From Clostridiales bacterium (GTDB lineage Bacteria > Bacillota > Clostridia > Lachnospirales > WQUN01): 39,910 nucleotides of DNA. Position 1 is the first letter of the stretch. Each line of letters begins with the position of its first letter. Under the pieces are notes generated by a model that searched no databases, was not told where the DNA came from, and saw only the letters and a program-made list of their open reading frames with translations. Where the stretch lies: assembly GCA_031271295.1 (NCBI GenBank), contig JAISVZ010000114.1:1-39910 (forward strand). Direction: 5' to 3'. The position numbers were made by a program, and so were the translations under genes. Positions 25,004-33,152 of this stretch are shown one piece after another.

Positions 25004-26662
25004 TTACACTTTAAAACAGCTTCCGCCAATAAACTCGCGAAGAATTGAATTATTGGGTATGCTTTCGCTGCTCATGCCGAAAAAACTGTCCAAAAATTTA
25101 ATAAGCCGCCGCGCTTCGGTATATTGCTCCGAATCCTTGCCTATTCCAAACAGCAAGGGTTCGGCGTGGTGTTTTAAAACGCAAAGCTCGTATACCAAAG
25201 AGGAGTTAAACATAACATCCGCCTCCTCCTGATAAGGGAAAATGTGCTTATCTTCGCCTCTTGATACCGAAGGCCACATTCCTATTGTGCGTGTTGCAGG
25301 CATCCCTCTGAAATTCTTATCCCTTACCATGCGCCGTATAAGGCGTGAATCTGTTGTGGAAATCCGGTTATGGTCGTCTATGTTAAGCTGAGTTAACGCG
25401 CTTATAAAAACTTTAAATTTTTCTTCGCGGGCAACCGAATATGTAAGTTTTTCGTTAAGCCCGTGGATACCTTCCAAAATAAGTACGTCATCCTCCGCAA
25501 GCTGGAGAAAATCTCCCTTGTATTCAACTCGTCCGTTAAAAAAATCAAACGTTGGCATATCCACTTTTTCGCCTTTTAAGAGCTTTTGCAGGTCGCAATT
25601 AAGTTGCTCCCTATTCATGTAATCGAAGCTTTCGTAATCCGGCTGGCCAAATTCGTCGTAGGGAACAAGCTCCCTCCCAAAAAAGTAATTATCCAGCGAT
25701 ATTATGTGCGGCTTAAGCCCGTTAACTCTAAGCTGAATACTTAAACGGTTTGCAAACGTGGTTTTCCCGGAAGATGACGGCCCCGCAATTAAAATTATCT
25801 TTTTTCCGCCCTCGCGTATCATATCCGCAATTATGCCGATTTTTTTTTCGTGAAGCGCTTCCGAAACGCGGATAATTTCCCCAAACCCGCCCGAGGAAAT
25901 AATAGTGTTTAGCTCACCTACGTTACTTACGCGAAGTATCCTGCTCCACTTGCGGGATTCCGCGTATATTTGGGATATTTTTTCAAGCGGCTTTAATGGG
26001 TTTAAAACGCTCGAATCCTGCCGTGAGGGGAACTGCAAAACAAAACCGTTACTCATTGGCGAAAGCTTGAAAACGCCAAGGTGCTTGGTACTTGGCACCA
26101 TTGGCCCGTAAAAATAATCGTAAAACCAGTCCAGCTTATAAAAATTAACCTGCGATACACGGCGGTAATTCAAAAACTCTATTTTATCGTTTAGCGAAAA
26201 TTCCTTGGAAATTGCATTCGCTTCCTCAATAGAGATATTTACCTTTTCAATATCCAATTCTTTTTCCGTAGTTTCTTTCATTACCTTTTCAATTTTCGGC
26301 AGAACCTCCGGTATTTCCTCTTCGCATCCTTCAATTTCGCAGTAATAATTGCGGTTCATCGAATGCCCGATAATTACCCGCGTTCCCTTTCCAAGTACGG
26401 TTTTCGCGGCGTAAATCATTAAAAAAGCAAGGCTTCTTTGATATGCGCGAAACGCGTGCGGGTTTGTAATGTCTAAAAATTCAACCTGGCTGTCGTCTTG
26501 CAGGGTTTTGTAAAGCTCCTGAATGTCGTTGTTTACCTGTGCCAAAACAACAGGGTTCTTAAACCGGTTTTCGTAAGGTTTGGAAAGCTCCGCAAGTGTG
26601 GTTGCTTTTGAAACCGTAACCGGACACTCTCCCATTATTGCGGCTTGAACTGTTTTTTCCAT
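25004..26662 (-). CDS. uridine kinase-family nucleoside kinase with ThrRS-like N-terminal domains
   Basis: 552 residues. The N-terminal 180 residues resemble the TGS and second-additional (HxxxH-type) domains of threonyl-tRNA synthetase (GKGTRVIIGHSMNRNYYCEI at about 91-110). The C-terminal half is a phosphoribulokinase/uridine kinase P-loop enzyme: Walker A GPSSSGKTT (294-302), HIISLDNYFFGRELVPYDEF, EGIHGLNEKL, and RLIRRMVRDKNFRG. It probably phosphorylates uridine or a related nucleoside using NTP. ATG start with AAGGAGG upstream. It is the last gene of a trmK-nif3-kinase operon. Confidence 0.85.
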   Translation of the reverse strand: MEKTVQAAIMGECPVTVSKATTLAELSKPYENRFKNPVVLAQVNNDIQELYKTLQDDSQVEFLDITNPHAFRAYQRSLAFLMIYAAKTVLGKGTRVIIGHSMNRNYYCEIEGCEEEIPEVLPKIEKVMKETTEKELDIEKVNISIEEANAISKEFSLNDKIEFLNYRRVSQVNFYKLDWFYDYFYGPMVPSTKHLGVFKLSPMSNGFVLQFPSRQDSSVLNPLKPLEKISQIYAESRKWSRILRVSNVGELNTIISSGGFGEIIRVSEALHEKKIGIIADMIREGGKKIILIAGPSSSGKTTFANRLSIQLRVNGLKPHIISLDNYFFGRELVPYDEFGQPDYESFDYMNREQLNCDLQKLLKGEKVDMPTFDFFNGRVEYKGDFLQLAEDDVLILEGIHGLNEKLTYSVAREEKFKVFISALTQLNIDDHNRISTTDSRLIRRMVRDKNFRGMPATRTIGMWPSVSRGEDKHIFPYQEEADVMFNSSLVYELCVLKHHAEPLLFGIGKDSEQYTEARRLIKFLDSFFGMSSESIPNNSILREFIGGSCFKV

Positions 26663-26723
26663 TTGCGTCCTCCTTAGATGTATGGCCTTTTGTGCGCTGT
26701 TTTACCCGCGCAACCAGCCTTTT

Positions 26724-27527
26724 TTACAAATAATTAAAAATATCTTTTTGATTTTTTTGAACATAAATTTTAACATCAAGGTTTTCGGATTTTAATCTTT
26801 CATTAAGTTTTTTTTGCAAAACATTGGTTATTACGGCTTCCGTTGCAAAATGCGGCGCTGTTACAAGGTTTAACCCAATATCCGCCGCGTACTGCGCTTC
26901 GTGGTAAGAAACGTCGCCTGTAAGGTAGGTATCGCAGCCGAAGTATTTTGCTGCGTCCATATACTTTGCCTCTGATGCCGAACCTGTGCATATTCCTATT
27001 TTTTTAACCAAAAACTCACCGTTGCCTACAAAACTCACACCGCCCGTGTTGAGAGCTTTTGCGGTAAAGCGGGCAAAATCCTCAAGTGATACAGGTTCAT
27101 TTTCCGGTTTTCCTATGCGCCCCAAAGGCAGGTTATCCAGAATAAGATTTTCTTTTTCCGTGAGATTAAGTAAAGCAAAGAGAGTATCGTTTGTGCCGCC
27201 ATCCGCCGCGTCAAGGTTGGTGTGTGCGCTGTATACCGCTACCCCGTGAGTAATTAACTCAATAAGTCGGCTGCCGTTGGCGCTCTTATCTGTAATATTT
27301 TTTATCGCTCTAAAAATAACCGGGTGGTGGGTAATAATTAGCTGCGCTTTTTTCGAAATAGCATACTTCACGGTTTCCGAAGTACAATCCAAAGCAACGA
27401 GTACATTTTTTACCGGCGCGTTATATTCCCCTACCAAAAGCCCTGAGTTATCCCAATCACAGGTATTTTCCGTCGGCGCGAGTTCTCCCATTAAGTTTAT
27501 TATATCAGCTACTGTTGCGTTATGCAT
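26724..27527 (-). CDS. Nif3-like dinuclear metal-centre protein
   Basis: 267 residues. The Nif3/YbgI fold is shown by WDNSGLLVGEYNAPVKNVLV, ALDCTSE, ITHHPVIFRAIKNI (metal-binding His pair), AVYSAHTNLDAADGG, and near the C-terminus YHEAQYAADIGLNLVTAPHF and ATEAVI (metal-binding His and Glu). Members form hexameric toroids with a two-metal site; their substrate remains unclear. ATG start with AAGGAGG. It overlaps the end of trmK by 19 bases, as in many Firmicutes. Confidence 0.92.
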   Translation of the reverse strand: MHNATVADIINLMGELAPTENTCDWDNSGLLVGEYNAPVKNVLVALDCTSETVKYAISKKAQLIITHHPVIFRAIKNITDKSANGSRLIELITHGVAVYSAHTNLDAADGGTNDTLFALLNLTEKENLILDNLPLGRIGKPENEPVSLEDFARFTAKALNTGGVSFVGNGEFLVKKIGICTGSASEAKYMDAAKYFGCDTYLTGDVSYHEAQYAADIGLNLVTAPHFATEAVITNVLQKKLNERLKSENLDVKIYVQKNQKDIFNYL

Positions 27528-28198
27528 TTAAGCGCCTCCTTATACATGCGTTCTTTTTCGTCCAAAGCGGGAAGCTTCGTATTAGCGTTTTTTTTGATTT
27601 CGCAAATACGCTTTAGCTCAAAACGCAAAAACTTCGCAAGCACAGGATGTTTTTTGCGCAGCAAATACTTCCCCAAAGCATATTCCGCATCGGTATATGC
27701 TTCGCTTTCTCCGCTTTGGGCAACAAGTACAGTATAAAACATACCGTCTTCATATGCCATAGTTTCGTCTGTAATTTTCATTTCAGCTTCATGCAAAAAT
27801 TTTCTAACCAAACCAATTTCGGATTGCGGCTGCAGAATAATATTCCTGAAACTTTTTGTCTTTTTCAGGTCAGTATTTAAAATTTCAATACACAACCTGC
27901 CGCCTATTCCTGCTATAACAACGGTATCCGCTTCCGAAAAATCCAAGCTCAAAAGCCCGTTTCCCGCGCGAATTTCAACTTTTTTTGTCATATTAAAGGC
28001 GTTTATGTTTCTTTTCGCCTTCTCCAATGACATTGGGCTTAAATCGCTCGCAATCGAACGTTTGGTTTTTTGCCGCAAAACGGCGTGTATGGAAATAAGC
28101 GCGTGGTCACAAGCAATATCCGCCAGGGTTAACGTATCCGAAGGAATAAGGCTAAGAATTGAGATTATACGTTCGGAAATTTTTTTATCGCCGCTCAT
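27509..28198 (-). CDS. trmK: tRNA (adenine(22)-N1)-methyltransferase TrmK
   Basis: 229 residues from ATG 28198, chosen for AGGTG 5 bases upstream; a TTG at 28216 has no ribosome binding site. The SAM-binding motif I is LADIACDHALISIHAV, followed by ASDLSPMSLEKAKRN, VVIAGIGGRLCIEIL and NIILQPQSEIGLVRKFL, the order seen in TrmK. The enzyme methylates A22 of tRNA in the cytosol. The C-terminal part is a coiled coil. Followed by and overlapping nif3. Confidence 0.92.
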   Translation of the reverse strand: MSGDKKISERIISILSLIPSDTLTLADIACDHALISIHAVLRQKTKRSIASDLSPMSLEKAKRNINAFNMTKKVEIRAGNGLLSLDFSEADTVVIAGIGGRLCIEILNTDLKKTKSFRNIILQPQSEIGLVRKFLHEAEMKITDETMAYEDGMFYTVLVAQSGESEAYTDAEYALGKYLLRKKHPVLAKFLRFELKRICEIKKNANTKLPALDEKERMYKEALKCITQQ

Positions 28199-28256
28199 AA
28201 GGCACCTGCAATTCAAATTGTTAAGTTTGTTATTTTGGTGTTTAACTTACTGTATC

Positions 28257-28284
28257 TTGTGTCAATTTTTTAACATGGTATAAT
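28257..28284 (+). promoter_or_regulatory. sigma-A promoter of the ribbon-helix-helix gene
   Basis: TTGTGT (28257-28262), 16-base spacer, TATAAT (28279-28284). On the other strand TTGACA (28260-28265) overlaps it and may be the -35 of trmK with a weak -10, so the two promoters would compete. Confidence 0.6.
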
Positions 28285-28331
28285 TTACATTAATACATCC
28301 GATTTTGGATTATTATGGAGGAGAATCACAA

Positions 28332-28520
28332 ATGGTTAGAACACGTAAAGGTACTTATGTAAAAAAAGAGTACGACATTATTAACATCTATCTCAATTAC
28401 GGAGATAAGGAAAAAATTCAAAGGGAGGCAAAAAGGAAAAAGGTAAGCGTAAGCGGCTATGTCCGCAACCTTATCAAAAAAGATTTTGACTACGAAAATA
28501 GCACAGACCTGCACGAATAA
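28332..28520 (+). CDS. small ribbon-helix-helix DNA-binding protein
   Basis: 62 residues from ATG 28332 (GGAGGAG at 28317-28323). The Arc/CopG pattern is seen: a strand YDIINIYLNYG, helix A KEKIQREAKRKKV, turn SVSGYVRNLIKKDF as helix B. Lysine- and arginine-rich N-terminus. No toxin gene lies beside it, so it is probably a stand-alone regulator. Its own promoter overlaps that of trmK, which suggests local control, by inference. Confidence 0.7.
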   Translation: MVRTRKGTYVKKEYDIINIYLNYGDKEKIQREAKRKKVSVSGYVRNLIKKDFDYENSTDLHE

Positions 28521-28525
28521 ACCCT

Positions 28526-29161
28526 TTAATTTTTTAACACCAAAAAAACGGTTTGACAAACCGCAGCTGTTATAATTCCCGCAATAATTGCCTCCGGTAT
28601 TCCGTTTGCGGTTATCGTTGCTAAAATTACACCGTAAATGGCTTCCGCCGCAACTTCCCTTGCCGCGGAATACGAATCCTTAAAAAATATGAAAATAAAA
28701 TGCATAACAAGCAGTGTATTGGTTAAAGAGCCCGCAATTCCGGCTATCGTAAGCCATACTGCATTACCTTTACCGCCTCCAACTTTTTTAAGAGCCGTAT
28801 AAACGAAATAGGGAACGATGCCCACAAGTAAACGCGGAACAAAGCATACAATAAGCGAGAGCAAACTGCCCGTATCACTTCCCGGTACGGGAATTACAGG
28901 GGTAAACACAAACGCGGTTAAACCTATAGTGTAAAATGAATTGTTTATAAAGCTGGATATTCCGAACATAAGGCCAAGCACCGCGCCCATTTTCCAGCCT
29001 AAAATGATTGACCCTATAATTACCGGGATATGAATTATTGTGGCGTTAATAGGCAAAAAAGGTAGCTTTATGTAGCCTATTTGCGTGAAGGTTAATAAAA
29101 AAATAATAGCGGCAAACATACCCAAAATTGCCGTCTGCTTGGTTTTGCTTAATTTTTGCAT
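28526..29161 (-). CDS. panT: ECF transporter S component, probably for pantothenate
   Basis: 211 residues with six likely membrane helices: residues about 10-30, 40-55, 58-80, 100-120, 135-155 and 180-205. It begins MQKLSKTKQTAILGMFAAII. The motif MFAAIIFLLTFTQIGYIKLP resembles S components of the ECF vitamin family. Placement directly downstream of coaX and near coaC and coaB points to pantothenate as substrate, as in streptococci. It would need the shared EcfA/EcfA'/EcfT module, not seen here. GGAG ribosome binding site at about 29170-29173. Confidence 0.8.
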   Translation of the reverse strand: MQKLSKTKQTAILGMFAAIIFLLTFTQIGYIKLPFLPINATIIHIPVIIGSIILGWKMGAVLGLMFGISSFINNSFYTIGLTAFVFTPVIPVPGSDTGSLLSLIVCFVPRLLVGIVPYFVYTALKKVGGGKGNAVWLTIAGIAGSLTNTLLVMHFIFIFFKDSYSAAREVAAEAIYGVILATITANGIPEAIIAGIITAAVCQTVFLVLKN

Positions 29162-29216
29162 CTCGATTTCTCCTTTATTTGTTAAAATTACACGAAAACG
29201 GTTTTTAATTTTCCGT

Positions 29217-29978
29217 TTATTTTATGCCGCCGTCATACAGAGCAAAAAGCCCTTCAAGCAATATGCCCGGATCAAAAATATTTTTGAATTCGCAGTACGG
29301 CAAAACATCCTCAGCTTGGCCGCCTGTTATAATAACACTTGTATCATTCCCAAACTCTTTTTTCGCCGTTTCAATATATCCCGCTGCGGCAAAGGCGAGT
29401 GCGCAAACCGCGCCGGAGAGTATGTTCTCCTCGGTATTTTTACCTATGACGTTTATTTTATTACGTATTTCAAGTTTTGGAAGCTGGGCGGTGTTTTCCG
29501 ATATTGCCTTTAAAAATGTGTTTACGCCCAAAAGAATTGCGCCGCCTTTGAAAGTTCCGCCTTTATCCACCATGTTTACCGATACTGCGGTGCCAAAATC
29601 AATAAGAACAAAAGGTGCGCCGTATTTTTTTAACGCGCCCGCGCAGCACGCTGCCCTATCCTCGCCCAAGTTCCCGCCGTAGTGCGCGGTATCAAGCAGC
29701 GGCAAGCAGTTTTTCGAATTAACGCGTTTAGGATTTTTACCCGTTTTAGCCGTAAACGGGCCGGCGATTAAACGCGTTTTAACCGGTACAACCGAAGAAA
29801 TTATACCGCCGCTAAGTTCCTTCCATATATTATCCCCAAAACTTGTTTGCGCAAAGTTTATAAAATCCGCTTCCGTAACCAAATCCTTTGTGGCGAATTT
29901 CGCCTCTTTAATCATTTTTCCGTTTGCCCCAACTGCCGCCCTTATATTAGTATTTCCGGCGTTAACCGATAGTATCAC
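29217..29978 (-). CDS. coaX: type III pantothenate kinase
   Basis: 253 residues. It phosphorylates pantothenate, the first step to coenzyme A, and belongs to the ASKHA superfamily. Motifs: N-terminal VNAGNTNIRAAV, GGNLGEDRAACCAGAL with the catalytic Asp of G.DR, VLIDFGTAVSVNMVD, and ITGGQAEDVL. The residue that is normally Asp in the D.GNT motif is Asn (N6). GTG start overlaps the coaC stop by 4 bases. Located between coaC and the panT transporter. Confidence 0.9.
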   Translation of the reverse strand: MILSVNAGNTNIRAAVGANGKMIKEAKFATKDLVTEADFINFAQTSFGDNIWKELSGGIISSVVPVKTRLIAGPFTAKTGKNPKRVNSKNCLPLLDTAHYGGNLGEDRAACCAGALKKYGAPFVLIDFGTAVSVNMVDKGGTFKGGAILLGVNTFLKAISENTAQLPKLEIRNKINVIGKNTEENILSGAVCALAFAAAGYIETAKKEFGNDTSVIITGGQAEDVLPYCEFKNIFDPGILLEGLFALYDGGIK

Positions 29979-30511
29979 GTTAATTTTCCCTCCACGGTTT
30001 TAATAATATCATCTATGCTTGCAAGTGCGCCTTTACCCACATAACCGCAAGCTAACCTTGATTCTCTCGGCTCAATTACTATCCAGCCGCGGCTTTTAAG
30101 TTTTTGCAGGTTTTCCTGTGTTGCCGGGTTTTCAAACATTCTTGTGTTCATTGCCGGCGCTATGATAAGCGGAATATCAAAGGCAGCAAGAACCATGGAA
30201 GATAGCATATCGTCCGCAATGCCGTTTGCTATTTTCGCGATAATGTTTGCCGTTGCGGGCGCGATAAGAAGTAAATCCGCCCTTTGGGGCAAATTAACAT
30301 GAATTATCTCCGAAGGGTTATCCTCCTGCAACACCTCCGTGTAAACACGGTTTTTAGTAAGCGCTTGAAGTGTTAGCGGCGTTATGAATTTTGCGCCCGC
30401 TTTTGTCATTACAACATGTGTGCCATAACCTTTCGCGGTTAGCTTGTTGGCAATATCCGCGCCCTTGTATGCCGCAATGCTGCCTGTTATGCCAAGAATT
30501 ATTGTTTTCAT
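29975..30511 (-). CDS. coaC: phosphopantothenoylcysteine decarboxylase (flavoprotein)
   Basis: 178 residues, single-function CoaC of the HFCD flavoprotein family. IILGITGSIAAYKGADIANK is the FMN-binding start, IIHVNLPQRADLLLIAPATA carries the active-site His, IIAPAMNTRMFENPATQENL the PXMNXXMW-like motif, and RLACGYVGKGAL the active-site Cys. It turns phosphopantothenoylcysteine into phosphopantetheine. ATG with GGAAAGGA upstream. The coaB gene lies 232 bases upstream with a structured repeat between them. Confidence 0.92.
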   Translation of the reverse strand: MKTIILGITGSIAAYKGADIANKLTAKGYGTHVVMTKAGAKFITPLTLQALTKNRVYTEVLQEDNPSEIIHVNLPQRADLLLIAPATANIIAKIANGIADDMLSSMVLAAFDIPLIIAPAMNTRMFENPATQENLQKLKSRGWIVIEPRESRLACGYVGKGALASIDDIIKTVEGKLT

Positions 30512-30597
30512 ATGCTGTCCTTTCCTTAAGTATAAGCGTTTTCATTTTTCGCAGATAGCAATTTGAATGTACGCTGCGCAGAACTAAACGATAGTAA

Positions 30598-30689
30598 TTG
30601 CCCGCACTTTTACGCCAAATTCAGCAGGGGGGTATAGAGGGACCCTCGGCGCACACCCCTTGCCGGACAGCCCACAAAAGTGCGGGCAA
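30598..30689. repeat. inverted-repeat element between coaB and coaC
   Basis: TTGCCCGCACTTTT (30598-30611) and its perfect complement (30676-30689) enclose 64 bases with inner pairing GGGGT (30629-30633) / ACCCC (30655-30659) and GAGGGACCCTC (30637-30647 region). No ORF. It is GC-richer than the flanking genes. It looks like a small palindromic mobile or REP-like element, or a regulatory RNA fold in the coaB-coaC message. Confidence 0.5.
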
Positions 30690-30700
30690 ATATGCACCGC

Positions 30701-30733
30701 CGGGCGCCCGCAAAAGCGCAAGTAACTTTTGCG
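30701..30733. repeat. second hairpin just after the coaB stop
   Basis: CGGGCGCCCG (30701-30710) is a palindrome, and CGCAAAAG (30709-30716) pairs CTTTTGCG (30726-30733). No T-run follows on the minus strand, so it is not a typical terminator. Together with the preceding inverted repeat it fills the 232-base gap. Confidence 0.45.
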
Positions 30734-30743
30734 CATTATTATT

Positions 30744-31490
30744 CTAAGCTGTATGAGCGAATATCATTTTTGCGACATCCTCTTTCGCAGCAGCTTCCCC
30801 CAATATTCCCTCGCCGTTTATAAGTATTGCCTTATGCGTATTTTCGCTTATGCCGCTTAAATCGTTAGCCAGCACAAAATCGCATCCGTTTTCATTTATA
30901 AGCGTTTTGGCTGCGAAAACAAGCTCGTTTTGCGAAGCGCCGGATGTAAGTTTAAAACCCACAAGCGTTACGTTTGGCTGAATTTCCTTAATAAGTTTGA
31001 TTACCTTCGGCGTTTGCTCCAAAATAAGCGTCATAAACGGGGATTTTGAACTTATCTTTTTTTCCTCGCCGCCCGGCGCGGATACTATCGCGTTTTTAAT
31101 GCGTCTTCGCGTTTCTTCTTCGGTAAGGTTTAAGCCGTATATTTCATTAAGAATGTTTTGCGTTAAATCGTCCGCGTCTATTGCGCTGTGCGGCGCAAAA
31201 TCGCTAACCGCCATAGAGTGAATTACAATATCGTATTTTTTTTCGTTTAACAGGTTTTCAAGAGCGGTTTTAAGCTCCGCAACCGTGCGTATTTTGATGT
31301 TTTGTGATTTTTCCGGAAGGGTTGCGGTAATTTCGCCGTAAATTAGCGTTACCTGTGCTCCGGCGGCAATAAATTCCTCTGAAATTAAGCATCCAAGCCT
31401 GCCTGTTGAATGGTTTGCTATAGAGCGCACCGTATCAATATCTTCCCTTGTTCCGCCCGCTGTAACAAGCACGCGCAAATTGTTTCTCAT
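30744..31490 (-). CDS. coaB: phosphopantothenate-cysteine ligase
   Basis: 248 residues from the ATG at 31490, which has GGAGG 6 bases upstream; an ATG two codons earlier abuts the ribosome binding site. CoaB motifs: VLVTAGGTREDIDTVRSIAN, NHSTGRLGCLISEEFIAAGA, VIHSMAVSDFAP, KISSKSPFMTLILEQTPKVI, and DFVLANDLSGI. It joins cysteine to phosphopantothenate. It is a stand-alone CoaB, not fused to CoaC as in most bacteria, similar to the streptococcal arrangement. Confidence 0.92.
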   Translation of the reverse strand: MRNNLRVLVTAGGTREDIDTVRSIANHSTGRLGCLISEEFIAAGAQVTLIYGEITATLPEKSQNIKIRTVAELKTALENLLNEKKYDIVIHSMAVSDFAPHSAIDADDLTQNILNEIYGLNLTEEETRRRIKNAIVSAPGGEEKKISSKSPFMTLILEQTPKVIKLIKEIQPNVTLVGFKLTSGASQNELVFAAKTLINENGCDFVLANDLSGISENTHKAILINGEGILGEAAAKEDVAKMIFAHTA

Positions 31491-31550
31491 TTCCATCCTC
31501 CGTTTTGCTTGGCAATTGCCGTAAACAGCCTAAACCATGCTAATTTACCG

Positions 31551-32144
31551 TCAACGCCCAATCATTTCATACAGCATTTCAAACTGCTCATCCACCATTT
31601 TTTCCGTTAAAGCGTCGGTTAGCGCCATAATTCCCAGGCCTTCTATTACTATAACAAAATGGTCGGTTAATTTGTAAATTTCGGCTTCGTTTACCTCGTT
31701 CTGCTTTACGCCAAGCGAAAATATGGATAAAACGGAGCTTCTTATGTTTTCTAAATGTGCGCTTCCAACGTAGGGAGAAATCCCTTCCGCGCGGGAAAAT
31801 ATATACTCGTACATTGCCCTTAGCAAACTGTTTTCCATGTTTAAAAGGCGTATTTTTTGAAGCGTTAAATAATCCTTTAAAACGCTGCGAAAAGGCAGGT
31901 TTTCGTCAACCGATTTTCGTATCGCCGCAAAACGCGCCTTGTTTCTGCTTGACGCAACGTCGCGGAAAATTTCGGATACGGACGGGTAATAAAGATAAAT
32001 ACCCCCGCGTGATATTTTGCATTCGTCAATAATATCCTGCATGGTAACGTCCAAGTATCCCTTGCGGCAAAACACCAAGCGGGCGCTTTCCAATATTTTA
32101 TTTTTTTTGGTTTCACGGTATTTTTCGTCAGACTTTCGTGCCAT
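31551..32144 (-). CDS. TetR-family transcriptional regulator
   Basis: 197 residues from ATG 32144, set by AGGTG upstream; a TTG-type start further out lacks a site. N-terminal HTH: ARLVFCRKGYLDVTMQDIID then ECKISRGGIYLYYPSVSEIF. The C-terminal ligand domain is helical and unassigned. A perfect consensus promoter with an overlapping operator lies directly upstream, so the gene is autoregulated. It faces an EamA transporter across the operator and lies 54 bases before coaB in the same direction, so coaB may be read through from it. The inducer is unknown. Confidence 0.88.
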   Translation of the reverse strand: MARKSDEKYRETKKNKILESARLVFCRKGYLDVTMQDIIDECKISRGGIYLYYPSVSEIFRDVASSRNKARFAAIRKSVDENLPFRSVLKDYLTLQKIRLLNMENSLLRAMYEYIFSRAEGISPYVGSAHLENIRSSVLSIFSLGVKQNEVNEAEIYKLTDHFVIVIEGLGIMALTDALTEKMVDEQFEMLYEMIGR

Positions 32145-32171
32145 TATAATCACCTGCACTGCTTGCTTATA

Positions 32172-32229
32172 AAAATGACGCTCGTGTCATGTAATTTTAC
32201 GAGAAATTATATGACACGAGCGTCATTTT
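32172..32229. promoter_or_regulatory. duplicated TetR operator
   Basis: A 19-base arm at 32172-32190 is repeated in perfect inverted form at 32211-32229. Each arm contains ATGAC-N6-GTCAT, itself a palindrome, so there are two operator copies about 39 bases apart, one covering the tetR promoter spacer. It can also fold as a 19-bp hairpin with a 20-base loop. Confidence 0.85.
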
Positions 32230-32234
32230 GTCAA
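32206..32234 (-). promoter_or_regulatory. consensus promoter of the tetR gene
   Basis: On the minus strand TTGACA (32229-32234), 17 bases, TATAAT (32206-32211). The spacer is the right-hand operator arm, so a bound repressor would block RNA polymerase. Confidence 0.85.
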
Positions 32235-32311
32235 ACAAATTTTAAAAATTCTTGCAAAACCTCACAAAATATTATTTAATGAGCAGATGAAAAAAGGAAA
32301 GAGAGAAAACA

Positions 32312-33148
32312 ATGACAGAAAAACGAAAAGGCCCGCTTTTTATGGTTGCGGCATCCATATGTTGGAGTTTAGGCGGTTTGTGTATAAAATTAATTCCTTG
32401 GGGAGCGCTCTCTATTATTGGGCTGCGTGCGCTTCTCGGTGCGCTGGTGCTTATAATTTACCGCAAAAAGTTTAAAATTGAATTTACAAAAGGCAATATC
32501 CTCGCTTCAATTTGTTTGGCAAGCACCACCATATTTTTTGTGCTCGCAAACAAACTGACCACGGCGGCGGCGGCAATTTTGCTGCAATTTTCCGCTCCTA
32601 TTTTTATAATTTTAATTCAGCTTGCTTTTTACGGTAAAAAACCTAAGCCTTCCGAAGTTTTAGCCGTTACCGCAACAATAATAGGAATGCTTTTGTTTTT
32701 TGCGGACGATTTGGAAACGGGCGGCATGATAGGAAATGTGCTTGCAATTTTTTCAGGGCTTTCGTTTGCCGGCGTTTTTGTGTGCAACAAACGCCCCGAT
32801 ACCGACCCTATCCAAGCAACACTCTTAGGGTTTTTAATAAACGCCGTTATAGGTATCCCGTTTGCGTTTTTCGACGTTACCGCAAACGCTGTTGCGTGGG
32901 GAGCGGTAATTGTTTTGGGCGCGGTGCAAATGGGGCTTGCGTACATTTTCTTCTCTTACGGAATAAAAAGAACTCCGGCGCTTTTGGCGTGCCTTATAAC
33001 AGCGTTAGAACCTGTGCTTAACCCGGTATGGGTTGCCGTTTTCGCGAAAGAAATTCCCGGAATATTTTCTATATTCGGCGGAATTGTGATTTTTTTCTCA
33101 GTTGTGTGTTATAATGTGTGGGTAGAAAAACAAAATAATAAAGGATGA
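32312..33148 (+). CDS. EamA/DMT-family transporter
   Basis: 278 residues with ten likely membrane helices in two EamA repeats (about 1-135 and 145-272). The first repeat starts GPLFMVAASICWSLGGLCIK, the second GMIGNVLAIFSGLSFAGVF. Helix ends ALEPVLNPVWVAVFAKEIPG are typical for the family, which exports metabolites or amino acids. ATG start with GGAAAGAGAG. Controlled from the TetR operator by position. Four bases separate it from the oxidoreductase gene, suggesting one transcript through engB. Confidence 0.88.
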   Translation: MTEKRKGPLFMVAASICWSLGGLCIKLIPWGALSIIGLRALLGALVLIIYRKKFKIEFTKGNILASICLASTTIFFVLANKLTTAAAAILLQFSAPIFIILIQLAFYGKKPKPSEVLAVTATIIGMLLFFADDLETGGMIGNVLAIFSGLSFAGVFVCNKRPDTDPIQATLLGFLINAVIGIPFAFFDVTANAVAWGAVIVLGAVQMGLAYIFFSYGIKRTPALLACLITALEPVLNPVWVAVFAKEIPGIFSIFGGIVIFFSVVCYNVWVEKQNNKG

Positions 33149-33152
33149 TATT

